A stretch of DNA of 64,000 nt from Aquimarina sp. AU474 (GTDB lineage: Bacteria > Bacteroidota > Bacteroidia > Flavobacteriales > Flavobacteriaceae). The position numbers were made by a program, and so were the translations under genes. The notes below the pieces were generated by a model. It did not search any database. It was not told the DNA's origin and worked only from the letters and a program-made list of their open reading frames with translations. Shown here piece by piece: positions 9,277-19,622 of this stretch (position 1 is the stretch's first letter; every line of letters begins with the position of its first letter). The stretch spans positions 1-64,000 of the forward strand of contig NZ_OMPE01000005.1 of NCBI RefSeq assembly GCF_900312815.1, written 5' to 3'.

Positions 9277-10761
9277 TTATTTAATTCCTAATTTATTCTT
9301 TTTAATCAATTCATTACAAACGGATATCATTTCTTCAAAAAAGGCATTAGATGAACTATCTTTTTTCATAGCATTTTTAAATTCTAGGATTGCTTCATTA
9401 TAACGCCCATCCTCCATTTTTGCTTTACCCAGAAAAAACAACGGGCGAAGCGAATTTGGCTTTTTCTCATGATATAACATTGCAATTTGTTCTACAAATT
9501 TGGGGTCATTATACATAAAAACATCTATTATTCTTTCTATATTTTCTTTTGATAACATTTCTTCATCAGGATGAAAAATTAATTCTTTAAACTTAGATAA
9601 AGCTTCAGAATATCCATATTCATTATAAATATTTAGAATTTCGAAACTAGGATCCGGATATTGATGAACATCACCGAATAAACCGTGATTCAATGTTATA
9701 TCATCTAATATTTTTTGAATTTTGTCACCCAATTCTCCATTAGCAAACATAGCATAACCTGAATTCTTTGTAACAGAATAAAATCCAAAACCTTTAAAAC
9801 CATCATTATTTCCACTTTGATAAACGACAGTATCATTATATGTTTCAGTGTGATGAACCTGGAAACCCGGCCCGTATAGTGAACCTTTATCTTTTTTTAT
9901 TCCTGTTCGAATTAAGTCATCAATTCTATCCTTAGATAAATATTTATCACCAAAAATGCCTATTAAAACTTTTGCATAATCTTTTGCCGTTGTACTTATC
10001 ATAGAAGCTATTTCAGGTTCTTTATTTTTTATTTTCGGAAAAGATTTTCTAAGCGCATTATGTCCAACACTATAATTACTGGGTTTACTAGAATCAGCAG
10101 AGAAAGTAGTAAAAGTTCTTTCCAAATTAAGAGGTTCATAAACCAGGTTTTTCATATAAGTTTGAATATCTAATCCAACGATTTTTTCTATAACTTTTGA
10201 CAAATAAATATACCCTTCTCCAGAATAATTAAAAGCTGTATCTGGGTCACTAATAATTTCAAGTACATCCGGATTATTATAAAATTGCCAGTTTTCTATT
10301 CCTGAAAAATGTGATAAAACCATTCTTGCCGTTATCTTCTTATACCTATTATCATGTATTAACCTAGGATGCGGTAAATATTCATGAAGTGGTTTATCCA
10401 AATCCAAAATACCTCGATCAACGAGCCTATGCACAGCAAAAACTAAAAAGCTTTTCGATAAAGAACATGCTTCAAAAACTGTATTTTTATCAACCTTTCC
10501 TTTTCCTTCCACATCTCCATTAACTGAACTTTTATATTCCTTATACCCATATGCATTATAAAAAACTATTTCTCCTTCATCAAATATCGCAAAGGAAAGG
10601 CCAGGAATATCGGTTTCATCTAAAATCTTATTAATTTTTTGATCGAGTTCTTTAATATTAATTATTCGATTATCAACCTGAAAACTTTGAGATTGTATAC
10701 AAAAACATATGGATGAAACCACATGAACTATAAAAGTAAGAATATATATTTTTTTATTCAT
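9277..10761 (-). CDS. Secreted S12 serine peptidase (beta-lactamase family) with C-terminal TPR-like region
   Basis: A 494-residue protein with an N-terminal signal sequence (YILTFIVHVVSSICFCI) and a serine beta-lactamase/DD-peptidase fold at about 35-355. Catalytic motifs are intact: SLSK at 100-103 (SxxK), YSG at 179-181 (the YxN-type motif), and QSG at 315-317 in the place of KTG/HTG. Residues about 370-490 are helical and include a TPR-like stretch (RPLFFLGKAKMEDGRYNEAI). The S12 family includes esterases, D-aminopeptidases and the prodrug peptidases ClbP, XcnG and ZmaM, which remove acyl-D-Asn from NRPS products in the periplasm. The neighbouring NRPS-1 is predicted to make acyl-D-Asn, so that role is attractive here. 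Unlike ClbP it lacks C-terminal membrane helices. Family is firm; substrate is inferred. Confidence 0.9.
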   Translation of the reverse strand: MNKKIYILTFIVHVVSSICFCIQSQSFQVDNRIINIKELDQKINKILDETDIPGLSFAIFDEGEIVFYNAYGYKEYKSSVNGDVEGKGKVDKNTVFEACSLSKSFLVFAVHRLVDRGILDLDKPLHEYLPHPRLIHDNRYKKITARMVLSHFSGIENWQFYNNPDVLEIISDPDTAFNYSGEGYIYLSKVIEKIVGLDIQTYMKNLVYEPLNLERTFTTFSADSSKPSNYSVGHNALRKSFPKIKNKEPEIASMISTTAKDYAKVLIGIFGDKYLSKDRIDDLIRTGIKKDKGSLYGPGFQVHHTETYNDTVVYQSGNNDGFKGFGFYSVTKNSGYAMFANGELGDKIQKILDDITLNHGLFGDVHQYPDPSFEILNIYNEYGYSEALSKFKELIFHPDEEMLSKENIERIIDVFMYNDPKFVEQIAMLYHEKKPNSLRPLFFLGKAKMEDGRYNEAILEFKNAMKKDSSSNAFFEEMISVCNELIKKNKLGIK

Positions 10762-10923
10762 CTTTATTATCTTATAATATGTTTATTCCTTTATAAATTA
10801 AGTATACAATGACCATGTTTAACTTGTGATTTTAGTTTTTTACTAAAACCTCTACACCATCTTAATACTTTTAAGATCAGAAATTACGCTACGACTGTCC
10901 GAACACTACTATCAAAAACCATC

Positions 10924-11898
10924 TTAATTCTCTAGAATTAATGCTTCATTTTCTATTTTCATTTTATCTAAATAATACTGAGAAATACCAATATCAAATA
11001 TTGCCATTCCCATTGGGTTAAACAAAATGGCCTGTTCGTCTGATAAAGAATTTATCCAAGTGGGATCTAATAATTTATCCATCGAAATAACATCTGTTTT
11101 TTGTAACCCTTTTTCAAGATGAAACATCTCTATATCCGTATTTTCTCTACAAACCTCTTCCCAATTATCAACAATCAATCCATCTTTAAACCAATTAAAC
11201 ACATCAGATTTGTAATCCCTTAAAGATACATTTAGGTGAAGAGATCCTGGTTTTGGTTTTCGATCAATATATCTTTCTTTAGAAACAGTACAGGTCATAA
11301 AAATATCTGCATTATCATATACACTTTGCCAACTATCTACTATTTCTACACAATCTCTAACTTCATCAGGAATTTTATCTTCATCAATCTCCTTCAAATC
11401 ATATATCAATATTTTTAAAGAATTCGTTTTTACGATTGAAGCACACATTTCAAGATGATATTGGCCAATAGGCCCAAAACCAATAATACCAATAGTAGGA
11501 GTGTCGATATGTTTAGTCTCCAAATACTTTCGAATCACAAAACCACTGACAGAAGCTGTTCTTAGCGAAGAAATTCTAGCACTATTAATGATCCCCTCTA
11601 TTTCTCCTGTTTCCGGATTGTTGATTATTACGGCACAATTCGCTCTAGGAACATTAAATTTACTTGGGTTTTCCGGAAAGCTTGAGATCCACTTGATACC
11701 GCACATGTTAATATCACCACCAACAAAAGCTGGCATTGCAATTATTCGATTTGTTAAATTTCTGAATCGCAAATAAGGTTTTATGGGTTGTACAAAATCC
11801 TCTGTACGCATACATCTTACACAGTCTTCAATTACATCAATATTTTGGGACCAATTGGGTGCAGTGTTTCTTAGTTTTTTTTCACTTATGTAGATCAT
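10924..11898 (-). CDS. sbnB: SbnB-like dehydrogenase of L-2,3-diaminopropionate synthesis
   Basis: A 324-residue member of the ornithine cyclodeaminase/mu-crystallin family. A Rossmann NAD-binding motif is seen at about 136-146 (IGIIGFGPIGQYH), and the substrate region around 98-117 (GEIEGIINSARISSLRTASV) is typical. In staphyloferrin B and zwittermicin pathways SbnB oxidises N-(1-amino-1-carboxy-2-ethyl)glutamate to release L-2,3-diaminopropionate and 2-oxoglutarate. The adjacent SbnA-like gene (69 bases upstream, same strand) should make that intermediate, which makes this assignment much stronger than a plain ornithine cyclodeaminase. The product would feed one of the NRPS modules. Confidence 0.88.
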   Translation of the reverse strand: MIYISEKKLRNTAPNWSQNIDVIEDCVRCMRTEDFVQPIKPYLRFRNLTNRIIAMPAFVGGDINMCGIKWISSFPENPSKFNVPRANCAVIINNPETGEIEGIINSARISSLRTASVSGFVIRKYLETKHIDTPTIGIIGFGPIGQYHLEMCASIVKTNSLKILIYDLKEIDEDKIPDEVRDCVEIVDSWQSVYDNADIFMTCTVSKERYIDRKPKPGSLHLNVSLRDYKSDVFNWFKDGLIVDNWEEVCRENTDIEMFHLEKGLQKTDVISMDKLLDPTWINSLSDEQAILFNPMGMAIFDIGISQYYLDKMKIENEALILEN

Positions 11899-11967
11899 TG
11901 TATTATTAATTTAAAAGAATTGATTTTGAAAGTTTGTTTTTTTTAGGTTATGATATACTTTAAAACA

Positions 11968-12948
11968 TTATCCATGTATTATTGCGGCATCCTCCGTATA
12001 TGGTTTTATTCTCTCGCACCACTTTTCATTAAATATAGTTTCTATGTATCTCTCACCTCTATCAGCAAAAACGCACATCACATTTACCGGATGATCAATA
12101 TTTAGCTCTTTAAAATATTTATTAATACCAGCGTATACCGAACCAGAAGATCCTCCAGCATATAAACTGTATTTTTCCAATAATTTTTTACATGCAATTA
12201 TAGTTTCGTACTCACTTACCATTACCACATCATCAATGAATGCTTCATCAAGGATGGTTGGTGTCATACTTGAGCCTATACCCGGGATGTATCGTTTTTT
12301 AGCTTTACCACCGAAAATAACAGAGCCATAAATATCTACAGCAATAATTTTCGCGTTTGGATTTTCTTTTTTAACACGTCTAGATACTCCTGTTATAGTG
12401 CCTCCAGAACTTACTCCCATAAACACATACTCCACTTTTTGTCCAGGTGCTTCCAAGCAGATTTCTTTCCCTAACGAAGAATAATATGCTTGGGCATTTA
12501 AAGGGTTTTCGTATTGATTAACCCAATATAAATCTTGACGTTCTTTAAGGAGAGTTTTTATTTTGTTTATTCTGTTTAATAAATATCCTCCGTATTCATC
12601 TGGTTCTGTGATTTTAATTATTTCTGCTCCTTGGAGTTTAATCAACATTTCATTAACTGGTAAGGTATTTTTATCGATTACACAAATAAAACGCAATCCA
12701 TGTAACTTAGCATAGGCAGATAAGGCAACTCCAAAATTCCCAGAGGAGGATTCGATAATTACACTATTTTTATTTATGATACCTTCATTCAAACCTCTGT
12801 TAAGGATATAACATGCTGCTCTATCTTTAACACTTCCTGTAGGATTGTAAAATTCCAGTTTCGCAAATACCTTAATATTAGGCAGTGACTCTATTTTCAG
12901 AGATACCAGAGGGGTGTTTCCAACTTTATTTAAAATGTTTGATAACAT
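11968..12948 (-). CDS. sbnA: SbnA-like PLP synthase of L-2,3-diaminopropionate synthesis
   Basis: A 326-residue fold-type II PLP enzyme of the cysteine synthase family, the same length as I recall for S. aureus SbnA. NPTGSVKDRA at 35-44 carries the PLP lysine (Lys41), SSSGNFG at 67-73 binds the substrate carboxylate, and GVSSGGTITG binds the cofactor phosphate. SbnA joins O-phospho-L-serine and L-glutamate to the precursor that SbnB cleaves to L-Dap. Plain cysteine synthase or cystathionine synthase is the alternative, but pairing with an SbnB homologue inside an NRPS cluster argues for Dap. It lies between NRPS-1 and the sbnB-like gene on the same strand. Confidence 0.88.
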   Translation of the reverse strand: MLSNILNKVGNTPLVSLKIESLPNIKVFAKLEFYNPTGSVKDRAACYILNRGLNEGIINKNSVIIESSSGNFGVALSAYAKLHGLRFICVIDKNTLPVNEMLIKLQGAEIIKITEPDEYGGYLLNRINKIKTLLKERQDLYWVNQYENPLNAQAYYSSLGKEICLEAPGQKVEYVFMGVSSGGTITGVSRRVKKENPNAKIIAVDIYGSVIFGGKAKKRYIPGIGSSMTPTILDEAFIDDVVMVSEYETIIACKKLLEKYSLYAGGSSGSVYAGINKYFKELNIDHPVNVMCVFADRGERYIETIFNEKWCERIKPYTEDAAIIHG

Positions 12949-13102
12949 TATTTCGTATTTATAGAATGTTTAATAAAAATAAAAAGGCATTGTTATGTTT
13001 AAATCAATACATAAAACACGCTTTTGCATTGCACGTACATAAAAGAAAAATATATGTGAGAGATTTAGTACAATCAAGTACTCAAATTAATTCATATAGA
13101 TA

Positions 13103-13122
13103 CTTTTAAGTTTTCTTAAAAG
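13103..13122. repeat. Short hairpin just after the NRPS-1 stop codon
   Basis: CTTTTAAG, a TTTT loop and CTTAAAAG form an 8-bp stem 11 bases past the NRPS-1 stop on the minus strand. The stem is AU-rich and no U-run follows, so it is at best a weak terminator or an mRNA end-stabilising hairpin between NRPS-1 and the sbnA-like gene. Confidence 0.35.
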
Positions 13123-13133
13123 GTCATCAAGCT

Positions 13134-16100
13134 TTAATCAAACAAGGCATTAAGTTCTGTTTGATCTAAATCTAATGTGTTAAAATCGGAAGGAGTGAAA
13201 TGAATATTTTCCTCCTTCTTAATATATTGAATTAGTTTTATTAAATTATCTTCAAACAATTGAACAACAGTATTCATATCTGTACTACTAAAAGCCCTAC
13301 TATCATAAGTAACTTCAAAGTTCAATTTATTATTTATAATCATTAGATTCCATTCCCAATAAGCAGAAATAAAATTTAAAGGATCAGAATCCACTCTTAA
13401 CTTTTGAGTATTTAGTGAAAAAAGGTCGTTTTTAATTTTTTCATTAAAATTCCCTAAATAATTAAAAATTATTTCTGGCACCTCATTAGAAGTTGATAGT
13501 TTTCCCTTCTCATATTTATTTATTCCATATCCGATCCCATTACTGGGCACTCCTTTTATAGTTTCTTTTGTTTTCTTAATAACACTCGACATATCCTCAT
13601 CGTATTGTAACTTGACCGGATATAAATTTGTAAACCATCCTATTGTATTATAAACTTCTACACCATCAACTAATCTTCCATGATTTTCTATATGGACAAT
13701 AGTTTCTTTAAATTGTTTCCAATCGTTAAGCGTAATAATTAAAGCCGCCATAAGCAGAATAGATGTATCTGTTCCAAATTTATCATGCACATTATGAAGC
13801 AAGTCCGTAGTAAGATCCTGACTCATTTTGTGTTGTATATAAGCAGAATCGCTTACTGTTGGGTGCTTTTTTTCTATACTACGTTTTGGTAATTCGAATA
13901 TGGTTGATTCTATATTATTCCAATAATCTAATTCCTGTTCAAATTTTGGTGACAAGGCTAATTCCTTTAGCTTATGACTCCAAATTTTAAAAGAAGCAGA
14001 TTTCTTAGGCAATCTTATTTTTTCTAATTTAGATATTTGCGAATAACCCTTGTAAAGATCTGTAAGTAGAATACGCCATGATATACCATCTACTGCTAGG
14101 TGATGAGATGTGATAAACACATGTTTTTGTTTTTCATTGATATAAAAAACAGCTGCTCTCAACAATACAGAATGTTCGATATTTATTGATTTTTTGATTT
14201 CTTCGCATGCTATATTTAATTCATCATTGTTTTTGACAAAAATTTCTTCTAACACAAAATCATTAATCGAAAGATCATTATTGTAATAAATAGTTTTTAA
14301 CTCTTTATTGAAATTTAATCGAAATGCATCATGATGAGTTATAATCTCTCTAAAAACCTTTTGTAAATTTTCTATTTCTATACTAGAGTTTATGTTTAAT
14401 AAAACGGATTGGTTATAATAATTTGAATTTTGATGTTCTTTCTCAAAAAACCAAGTTAATATTGGTGTCCATGGTATATCACCTTCAAACATATCTTGCT
14501 CGAAAATCGATTTATTTTCTAAAGTATTCACATTACTACTGAGTACCTCTATAGTCTGAAATGTCAAAATATCCTTTCCTTCAATCAAAATACCATTTTG
14601 TCTTAGCATTGAAGCTATTCTTACCGCTTTGATCGAATCACCTCCTAATTCGAAAAAATTATCTGTTAAAGTAATATTCTCAATAAGTAGTATTTCTTCC
14701 CATGCCTGAATCAACAATTCTTCAACCTTTGTATATGATTTTTCACTTTGTGATTTATCCAACTTCATTATTGGAGAAGGAAGTGCTTTATAGTCAGGTT
14801 TGCCATTAACCGTAAGAGGAATACATTCTACAACTATTAGGTGAGACGGAATCATATATCGAGGTAATTTTAAAGTTAAATAAGTCCGTATTTCCTTTAC
14901 AGAATTTCCTTTAAAATCTGGTATCAATTTATAATAAGCTGTTAGTGCATCTTCTCCTCCTAAGGCTGTTAGGACAACAATAGCATCCTCAACTATAGTA
15001 CAGTTCCTAAAACACTCTTCAATAGCTGACAACTCTACCCTATATCCATTTATCTTAATTTGACTATCTCTTCTTCCTATGTATTCAATATTTCCATCAC
15101 TTAGGTATTTAGCCAAATCACCCGTTTTATACATAAAATGCCCTTTAATAAAAGGATTTGGAATGAATGTCTGATTGGTTAATTTTTCATTAAATAAATA
15201 TCCCATCGACAGGCAATCTCCAGAAATATAAATTTCTCCTTTTGCACCTAAAGGAACTGGAGTTAAAGATGTATTTAAAACATAAATACTTGTATTATTA
15301 ATGGGTTTACCAATTGGTACCGATTGACAGTCTAAATTTTCTTTAATATTAAAATCATAAATCATACAGCCCACCGTTGCTTCAGTTGGTCCATACTCAT
15401 TATAGATCTCAATTTCACCTGCTTTCATATTGTAAATCTGATGTGCCAAAGAGACATCAAACTTTTCTCCACCAACAATAATCTTTTTTATTCTTGAATT
15501 TTTGAATATTGGTTCAATTTCTTTTAATATTTTTAAGTGAGAAGGTGTAAGTTTAATAATATCAACCTTGTTGTCTAAGACTACTTCTTTTATCAGAACC
15601 TCGTGTTTTATATCTTCATATATAATAATTTTATTCCCTGTTATTAGAGGGATGAAAATTGATGTTATACTTAAATCAAAGGCTATTGATGTAAAAAGAG
15701 GAAATGAACTTTCTTCATCATTTAAATAGTACTTAGCAGCCCAAGAAATATAGTTAACTAATGATTTATGCCCTACTACAACTCCTTTGGGGTCACCCGA
15801 GGTTCCGGAGGTGTATATAACATATGCAATATCCCCGGTTTTTATTTTCCCTAAAGAACTCGAATCTAAGCTATTATCTTCTCGAACTTCGTTGATATCT
15901 AAAACATAAGGCCCTTCCAAATTATCAAACCTATCAGCATATTTACTGTTTGTTATGACCATTTTACTTTTGCTATCAGCCAGTATGAACTCTAATCTAT
16001 CTCTAGGAATTTCAACGTCTATTGGTAAAAAGCATGTTCCAGATTTTAAAATAGCCAAAATGCTTATCAAGAAATCCGGTGTTCTATCCATAAACACAAT

Positions 16101-19100
16101 TATTGGTCCTTGTGTATCATGTTGATTTCGAATATAATGAGCTAATCGATTTGCCTTTCTATTAAGCTCTGCATATGTGATATGAGTATCACCAAATACC
16201 ATCGCAATTGCATCTGTTTTTTTTGCTACTACTTTTTCAATAAGTTCATGAATCTTATTATTTTTAGGATAAGTATTTGTTGTATCATTAATAACCTTAA
16301 TCTTTTGGTCATATTCTTTTTTATCAATTAACTGAAATTCTGCAGTAAAACCATTCGAAGAATTAACAACTTGAGAAACCAAATTTTTAAAATATACTAC
16401 AAATTGTTTTATGGTTTCTTTGCGAAAAAGACTTGAGTTATATTCAAAAGCGCATTCCATCACGCTATCTTGATCAAAAATTTCTAATGAAAGATCGAAC
16501 TTTGAATATCCGGGATCAAAAAATTGTCTTTTATAAGTTAATGAAGATGATGTTACATTAGGTATTCCCATATTTTGAAACACAAACATAGTATCAAAAA
16601 TAGGGTTACGGCTAACATCTCTTTCTTTGGTACTATTCTCTATTAATTTATAAAAAGGGTATTCTTGATTTTTTAACCCTTCAATCATATTACGTTTTTG
16701 TTTTTCCAGTAATTGAATGAAGTTATCCTTATCATTGATTACGCTTTTTACAACAATATTATTAACAAACATACCGTACATTTTGAGCAGATCAACATGA
16801 TTTCTACCCGACACAGGAACTCCAATTACTATATTTTTTTGTTGACAATATTTTGAGAGAAAAAGCTGGTAAATTGTTAATAAAACTACAAAGATTGTAC
16901 ATGAGTTTTCACTAGCAATCGTTTTTAATTTCGAAACCAATTCTGCTTCTAATAGAAAATCTATTTTGCCTCCTTTTTGCGAAAAAATTGAAGGCCTATT
17001 AAAATCTGTTGGTAAATTAAGAATGGGAATAGCATCTGATAAATGGTTATTCCAATACTCTTCTTGCCGCTTAAATCGTTCTGAAAGAAAAGTCTCTTTC
17101 TCCCACGCTACATAATCTTGATATTCATGTACTAATTCATGAGGCTTTCTTCCGTCATACAATTTTGAAAGATCTTCTAAAAAATTATAAACCGAAATAC
17201 CATCAAAAATGATATGATGAAAATCCAAAAACAGAATAAAATACTTTCTCGACACATGTAGTATGTGTATTCTAAAGAGCGGAGGATTAGACAAATCGAA
17301 AGGTCTTATTAAAGACTTAAGTTTATTATTCTTTTCTTTCTCTTCGCATTCATCCAGTCTAATATTTACTTCAGCATCCTTCAAGTAAGAGAAACTTAAA
17401 TCTTCAGAGTAATTAAAATACATTTTGAATGTACTGTTTTTCTGAATTAAACATCGTATCGAATCTTGAAGTTTTTCGATATTAATTTCATTACCAATGA
17501 TAAACGCGCTAGGATTATTATATGCCAATGAATCTCTATTTACTTCCCAAGCATAAAACAACATCTTTTGAGCAGATGAAAGGTTATATTTTTCTTTTGT
17601 TACAGATACAGAAATTGATGTTTTTTTCTTCCTTAAATATTCACTTATTTGTTTTGCTGTAGAAGCTATGGTATGATTTTCATATAAAATATTTAAAGGA
17701 AGTTCTATGTCAAACTCCTCATAAATATGCATACTTACCTCGGCAAGGCGTAACGAATTACCTCCTATTGAAAAAAAATCATCTGTGATCTCTATTTTAT
17801 CAACCATCAGAACTTTTTGCCATATTGAATAGAGTTTTTGTTCTATATCAGAAGAGAAAAATGGTAATGGCTCTATAGGTTTTATCTCAGAAACTTTTAG
17901 TAAAGCATCTAACTCCATTTTAACATCATCAAAAAGCCCACTTTTGTATTGTTGTAAAAGTCTAAATCGTTGTAATTTTCCGCTTGTAGTTTTTGGAATT
18001 TTACGAACCGGAATAACATGCGTAAATGCAATCCCAAAATTTGTCGACATTAAGGTATTAAATGCAGTTATAATCGGTACAAAATCAAGTAATTTTTGTT
18101 TATGAATGATAAAAGCAATAACCTCTTCTTCTTGTGTATAGGGGTTAAAATAGCCTGAAACTGCTATTTTATTCAATTCTACACCATCAACATTTTCTGC
18201 AATTCGTTCAATATCATGACAATAAAAATTTTGTCCATTTTTAAAAATTACGTCTTTAGATCTACCTGTTATATACAATGAACCATTTGATAAAAAACCT
18301 AAATCTTCTGTATTTAACCAACCATCAGGAGTTATAATCTGACTTGTTTTAGTTTTATTATTATAATATCCTTTGGTTACATTATCCCCTTTTATTTGTA
18401 CAACACCAATATGGTTATCCGATAATTCTACATTATCTGTATTCGTAATCCGCACTTTACAATGTTCTATTGCTCCCCCAACGTTAACGAAAGAAGTACT
18501 TTTTTCTGTATTGACTGTTAGCTCTACTTTATCGTCAATGCCCAAGTGATTTCTATCTAGATTAATAGATTTTATAGGTTCTCCTATACCTGACATTGAC
18601 ACTGCTAACGAAGCTTCTGCCAATCCATAAACTGGGCGAATTACTCCATTATTAAGTCCATATTCTTCAAATTTATCAATGAACTTAGTTACTATATCAA
18701 CGGAAATAGGCTCTGCTCCATTGTATATTATGCGCAAACAAGATAAATCTAGGGTACCTTTATTAATGTCTCTCCAATTCTTTAATAAATAATGATATCC
18801 AAAATTAGGGGAACACGAAATGGTAACCCTATATTTTGAAATTTTCTCTAACCACAAAAATGGTCTTCTTACAAATAAATTGGTTGGAATCAAATAGTGC
18901 TGTACCCCCATAAACATAGGGTTTAAATGAAACCCTATCAACCCCATATCATGAGTTAAAGGCATCCAACTCAACATTTTATCATTTATATCATAATGTG
19001 CAGATGTACTAATATCATAAAGATTAGTAAGTAAGTTTTTATGAGTTAACATAACACCTTTTGGACTTCCCGTAGACCCTGATGAAAACTGAATAAATGC

Positions 19101-19622
19101 TAAATCGTCCTCCTTCGCTTCAAAAAGAGTCACAGTCCTGTTTGTTTCAATCGTAATATTACTTACATCAATAAAACGCTCTTGTAAAAACGTATAACTT
19201 TCATTGGTATCTTCTTTAGAAATGAAATTATTGATTTTATCTAGGTTATTTTGAGTACTTACAAAATATGGATCATTTAGTATTTCCCAAATATTGATTA
19301 ATTTTGTTAAGCTTTCATCTTTATAGCCCACAGTAACAGGAACTGGAATAATTCCACCAAAAACACAAGCCCAGAATAATAGAATAAAATCCCTGTTATT
19401 CTCTACCTGAATTACCAGTTCTGATTTTGGTTGAACTCCAAGGTTTTGAAGAAATGCCAATACTTTTAATGAAGTATTATATAAATCTGTATATGATAAG
19501 AATTCTTCCTTGTCAGTTCCTTCAATAAAACCCACTCCTACTTTATCCAATTGACATCTAGCACTTAACATTTCGTTAAGTGTTAGAAAATTAAAGTCAA
19601 GGTTTGATTGATTTTTTGACAT
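13134..19622 (-). CDS. NRPS-1: FAAL-T-C-A(Asn)-T-E starter synthetase
   Basis: A 2162-residue loading protein. Residues 1-575 are a fatty acyl-AMP ligase (FIQFSSGSTGSPKG at 177-190, PLTHDMGLIGFHLNP at 221-235, YGLAEASLA at 332, TTSGKLQR at 545). A first carrier follows (GGNSL, Ser623), then a condensation domain at 680-1100 (HHIIFDG 802-808) and an A domain at 1125-1615 (YTSGTSGDPKG 1270, YGPTEA 1410, NGKPDYKAL 1606). The second carrier has GGDSI (Ser1663), and an epimerisation domain runs from about 1715 to the end (HHLAVDG 1840-1846, ENHGR 1979-1983, GWFTNLYP 1995-2002). The specificity residues read D1316 L1317 T1320 K1357 I1382 G1384 E1409 V1417 G1418 K1608, one conservative change from the asparagine code I recall (DLTKLGEVGK). 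The expected product is fatty acyl-D-Asn, passed to a D-accepting condensation domain in NRPS-2. Confidence 0.95.
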   Translation of the reverse strand: MSKNQSNLDFNFLTLNEMLSARCQLDKVGVGFIEGTDKEEFLSYTDLYNTSLKVLAFLQNLGVQPKSELVIQVENNRDFILLFWACVFGGIIPVPVTVGYKDESLTKLINIWEILNDPYFVSTQNNLDKINNFISKEDTNESYTFLQERFIDVSNITIETNRTVTLFEAKEDDLAFIQFSSGSTGSPKGVMLTHKNLLTNLYDISTSAHYDINDKMLSWMPLTHDMGLIGFHLNPMFMGVQHYLIPTNLFVRRPFLWLEKISKYRVTISCSPNFGYHYLLKNWRDINKGTLDLSCLRIIYNGAEPISVDIVTKFIDKFEEYGLNNGVIRPVYGLAEASLAVSMSGIGEPIKSINLDRNHLGIDDKVELTVNTEKSTSFVNVGGAIEHCKVRITNTDNVELSDNHIGVVQIKGDNVTKGYYNNKTKTSQIITPDGWLNTEDLGFLSNGSLYITGRSKDVIFKNGQNFYCHDIERIAENVDGVELNKIAVSGYFNPYTQEEEVIAFIIHKQKLLDFVPIITAFNTLMSTNFGIAFTHVIPVRKIPKTTSGKLQRFRLLQQYKSGLFDDVKMELDALLKVSEIKPIEPLPFFSSDIEQKLYSIWQKVLMVDKIEITDDFFSIGGNSLRLAEVSMHIYEEFDIELPLNILYENHTIASTAKQISEYLRKKKTSISVSVTKEKYNLSSAQKMLFYAWEVNRDSLAYNNPSAFIIGNEINIEKLQDSIRCLIQKNSTFKMYFNYSEDLSFSYLKDAEVNIRLDECEEKEKNNKLKSLIRPFDLSNPPLFRIHILHVSRKYFILFLDFHHIIFDGISVYNFLEDLSKLYDGRKPHELVHEYQDYVAWEKETFLSERFKRQEEYWNNHLSDAIPILNLPTDFNRPSIFSQKGGKIDFLLEAELVSKLKTIASENSCTIFVVLLTIYQLFLSKYCQQKNIVIGVPVSGRNHVDLLKMYGMFVNNIVVKSVINDKDNFIQLLEKQKRNMIEGLKNQEYPFYKLIENSTKERDVSRNPIFDTMFVFQNMGIPNVTSSSLTYKRQFFDPGYSKFDLSLEIFDQDSVMECAFEYNSSLFRKETIKQFVVYFKNLVSQVVNSSNGFTAEFQLIDKKEYDQKIKVINDTTNTYPKNNKIHELIEKVVAKKTDAIAMVFGDTHITYAELNRKANRLAHYIRNQHDTQGPIIVFMDRTPDFLISILAILKSGTCFLPIDVEIPRDRLEFILADSKSKMVITNSKYADRFDNLEGPYVLDINEVREDNSLDSSSLGKIKTGDIAYVIYTSGTSGDPKGVVVGHKSLVNYISWAAKYYLNDEESSFPLFTSIAFDLSITSIFIPLITGNKIIIYEDIKHEVLIKEVVLDNKVDIIKLTPSHLKILKEIEPIFKNSRIKKIIVGGEKFDVSLAHQIYNMKAGEIEIYNEYGPTEATVGCMIYDFNIKENLDCQSVPIGKPINNTSIYVLNTSLTPVPLGAKGEIYISGDCLSMGYLFNEKLTNQTFIPNPFIKGHFMYKTGDLAKYLSDGNIEYIGRRDSQIKINGYRVELSAIEECFRNCTIVEDAIVVLTALGGEDALTAYYKLIPDFKGNSVKEIRTYLTLKLPRYMIPSHLIVVECIPLTVNGKPDYKALPSPIMKLDKSQSEKSYTKVEELLIQAWEEILLIENITLTDNFFELGGDSIKAVRIASMLRQNGILIEGKDILTFQTIEVLSSNVNTLENKSIFEQDMFEGDIPWTPILTWFFEKEHQNSNYYNQSVLLNINSSIEIENLQKVFREIITHHDAFRLNFNKELKTIYYNNDLSINDFVLEEIFVKNNDELNIACEEIKKSINIEHSVLLRAAVFYINEKQKHVFITSHHLAVDGISWRILLTDLYKGYSQISKLEKIRLPKKSASFKIWSHKLKELALSPKFEQELDYWNNIESTIFELPKRSIEKKHPTVSDSAYIQHKMSQDLTTDLLHNVHDKFGTDTSILLMAALIITLNDWKQFKETIVHIENHGRLVDGVEVYNTIGWFTNLYPVKLQYDEDMSSVIKKTKETIKGVPSNGIGYGINKYEKGKLSTSNEVPEIIFNYLGNFNEKIKNDLFSLNTQKLRVDSDPLNFISAYWEWNLMIINNKLNFEVTYDSRAFSSTDMNTVVQLFEDNLIKLIQYIKKEENIHFTPSDFNTLDLDQTELNALFD

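Noticed and set aside
12885..13109. A 74-codon plus-strand frame over the sbnA start and the gap to NRPS-1
   Set aside because: It overlaps the start of a firm gene, has no recognisable domain and no ribosome site; treated as chance.
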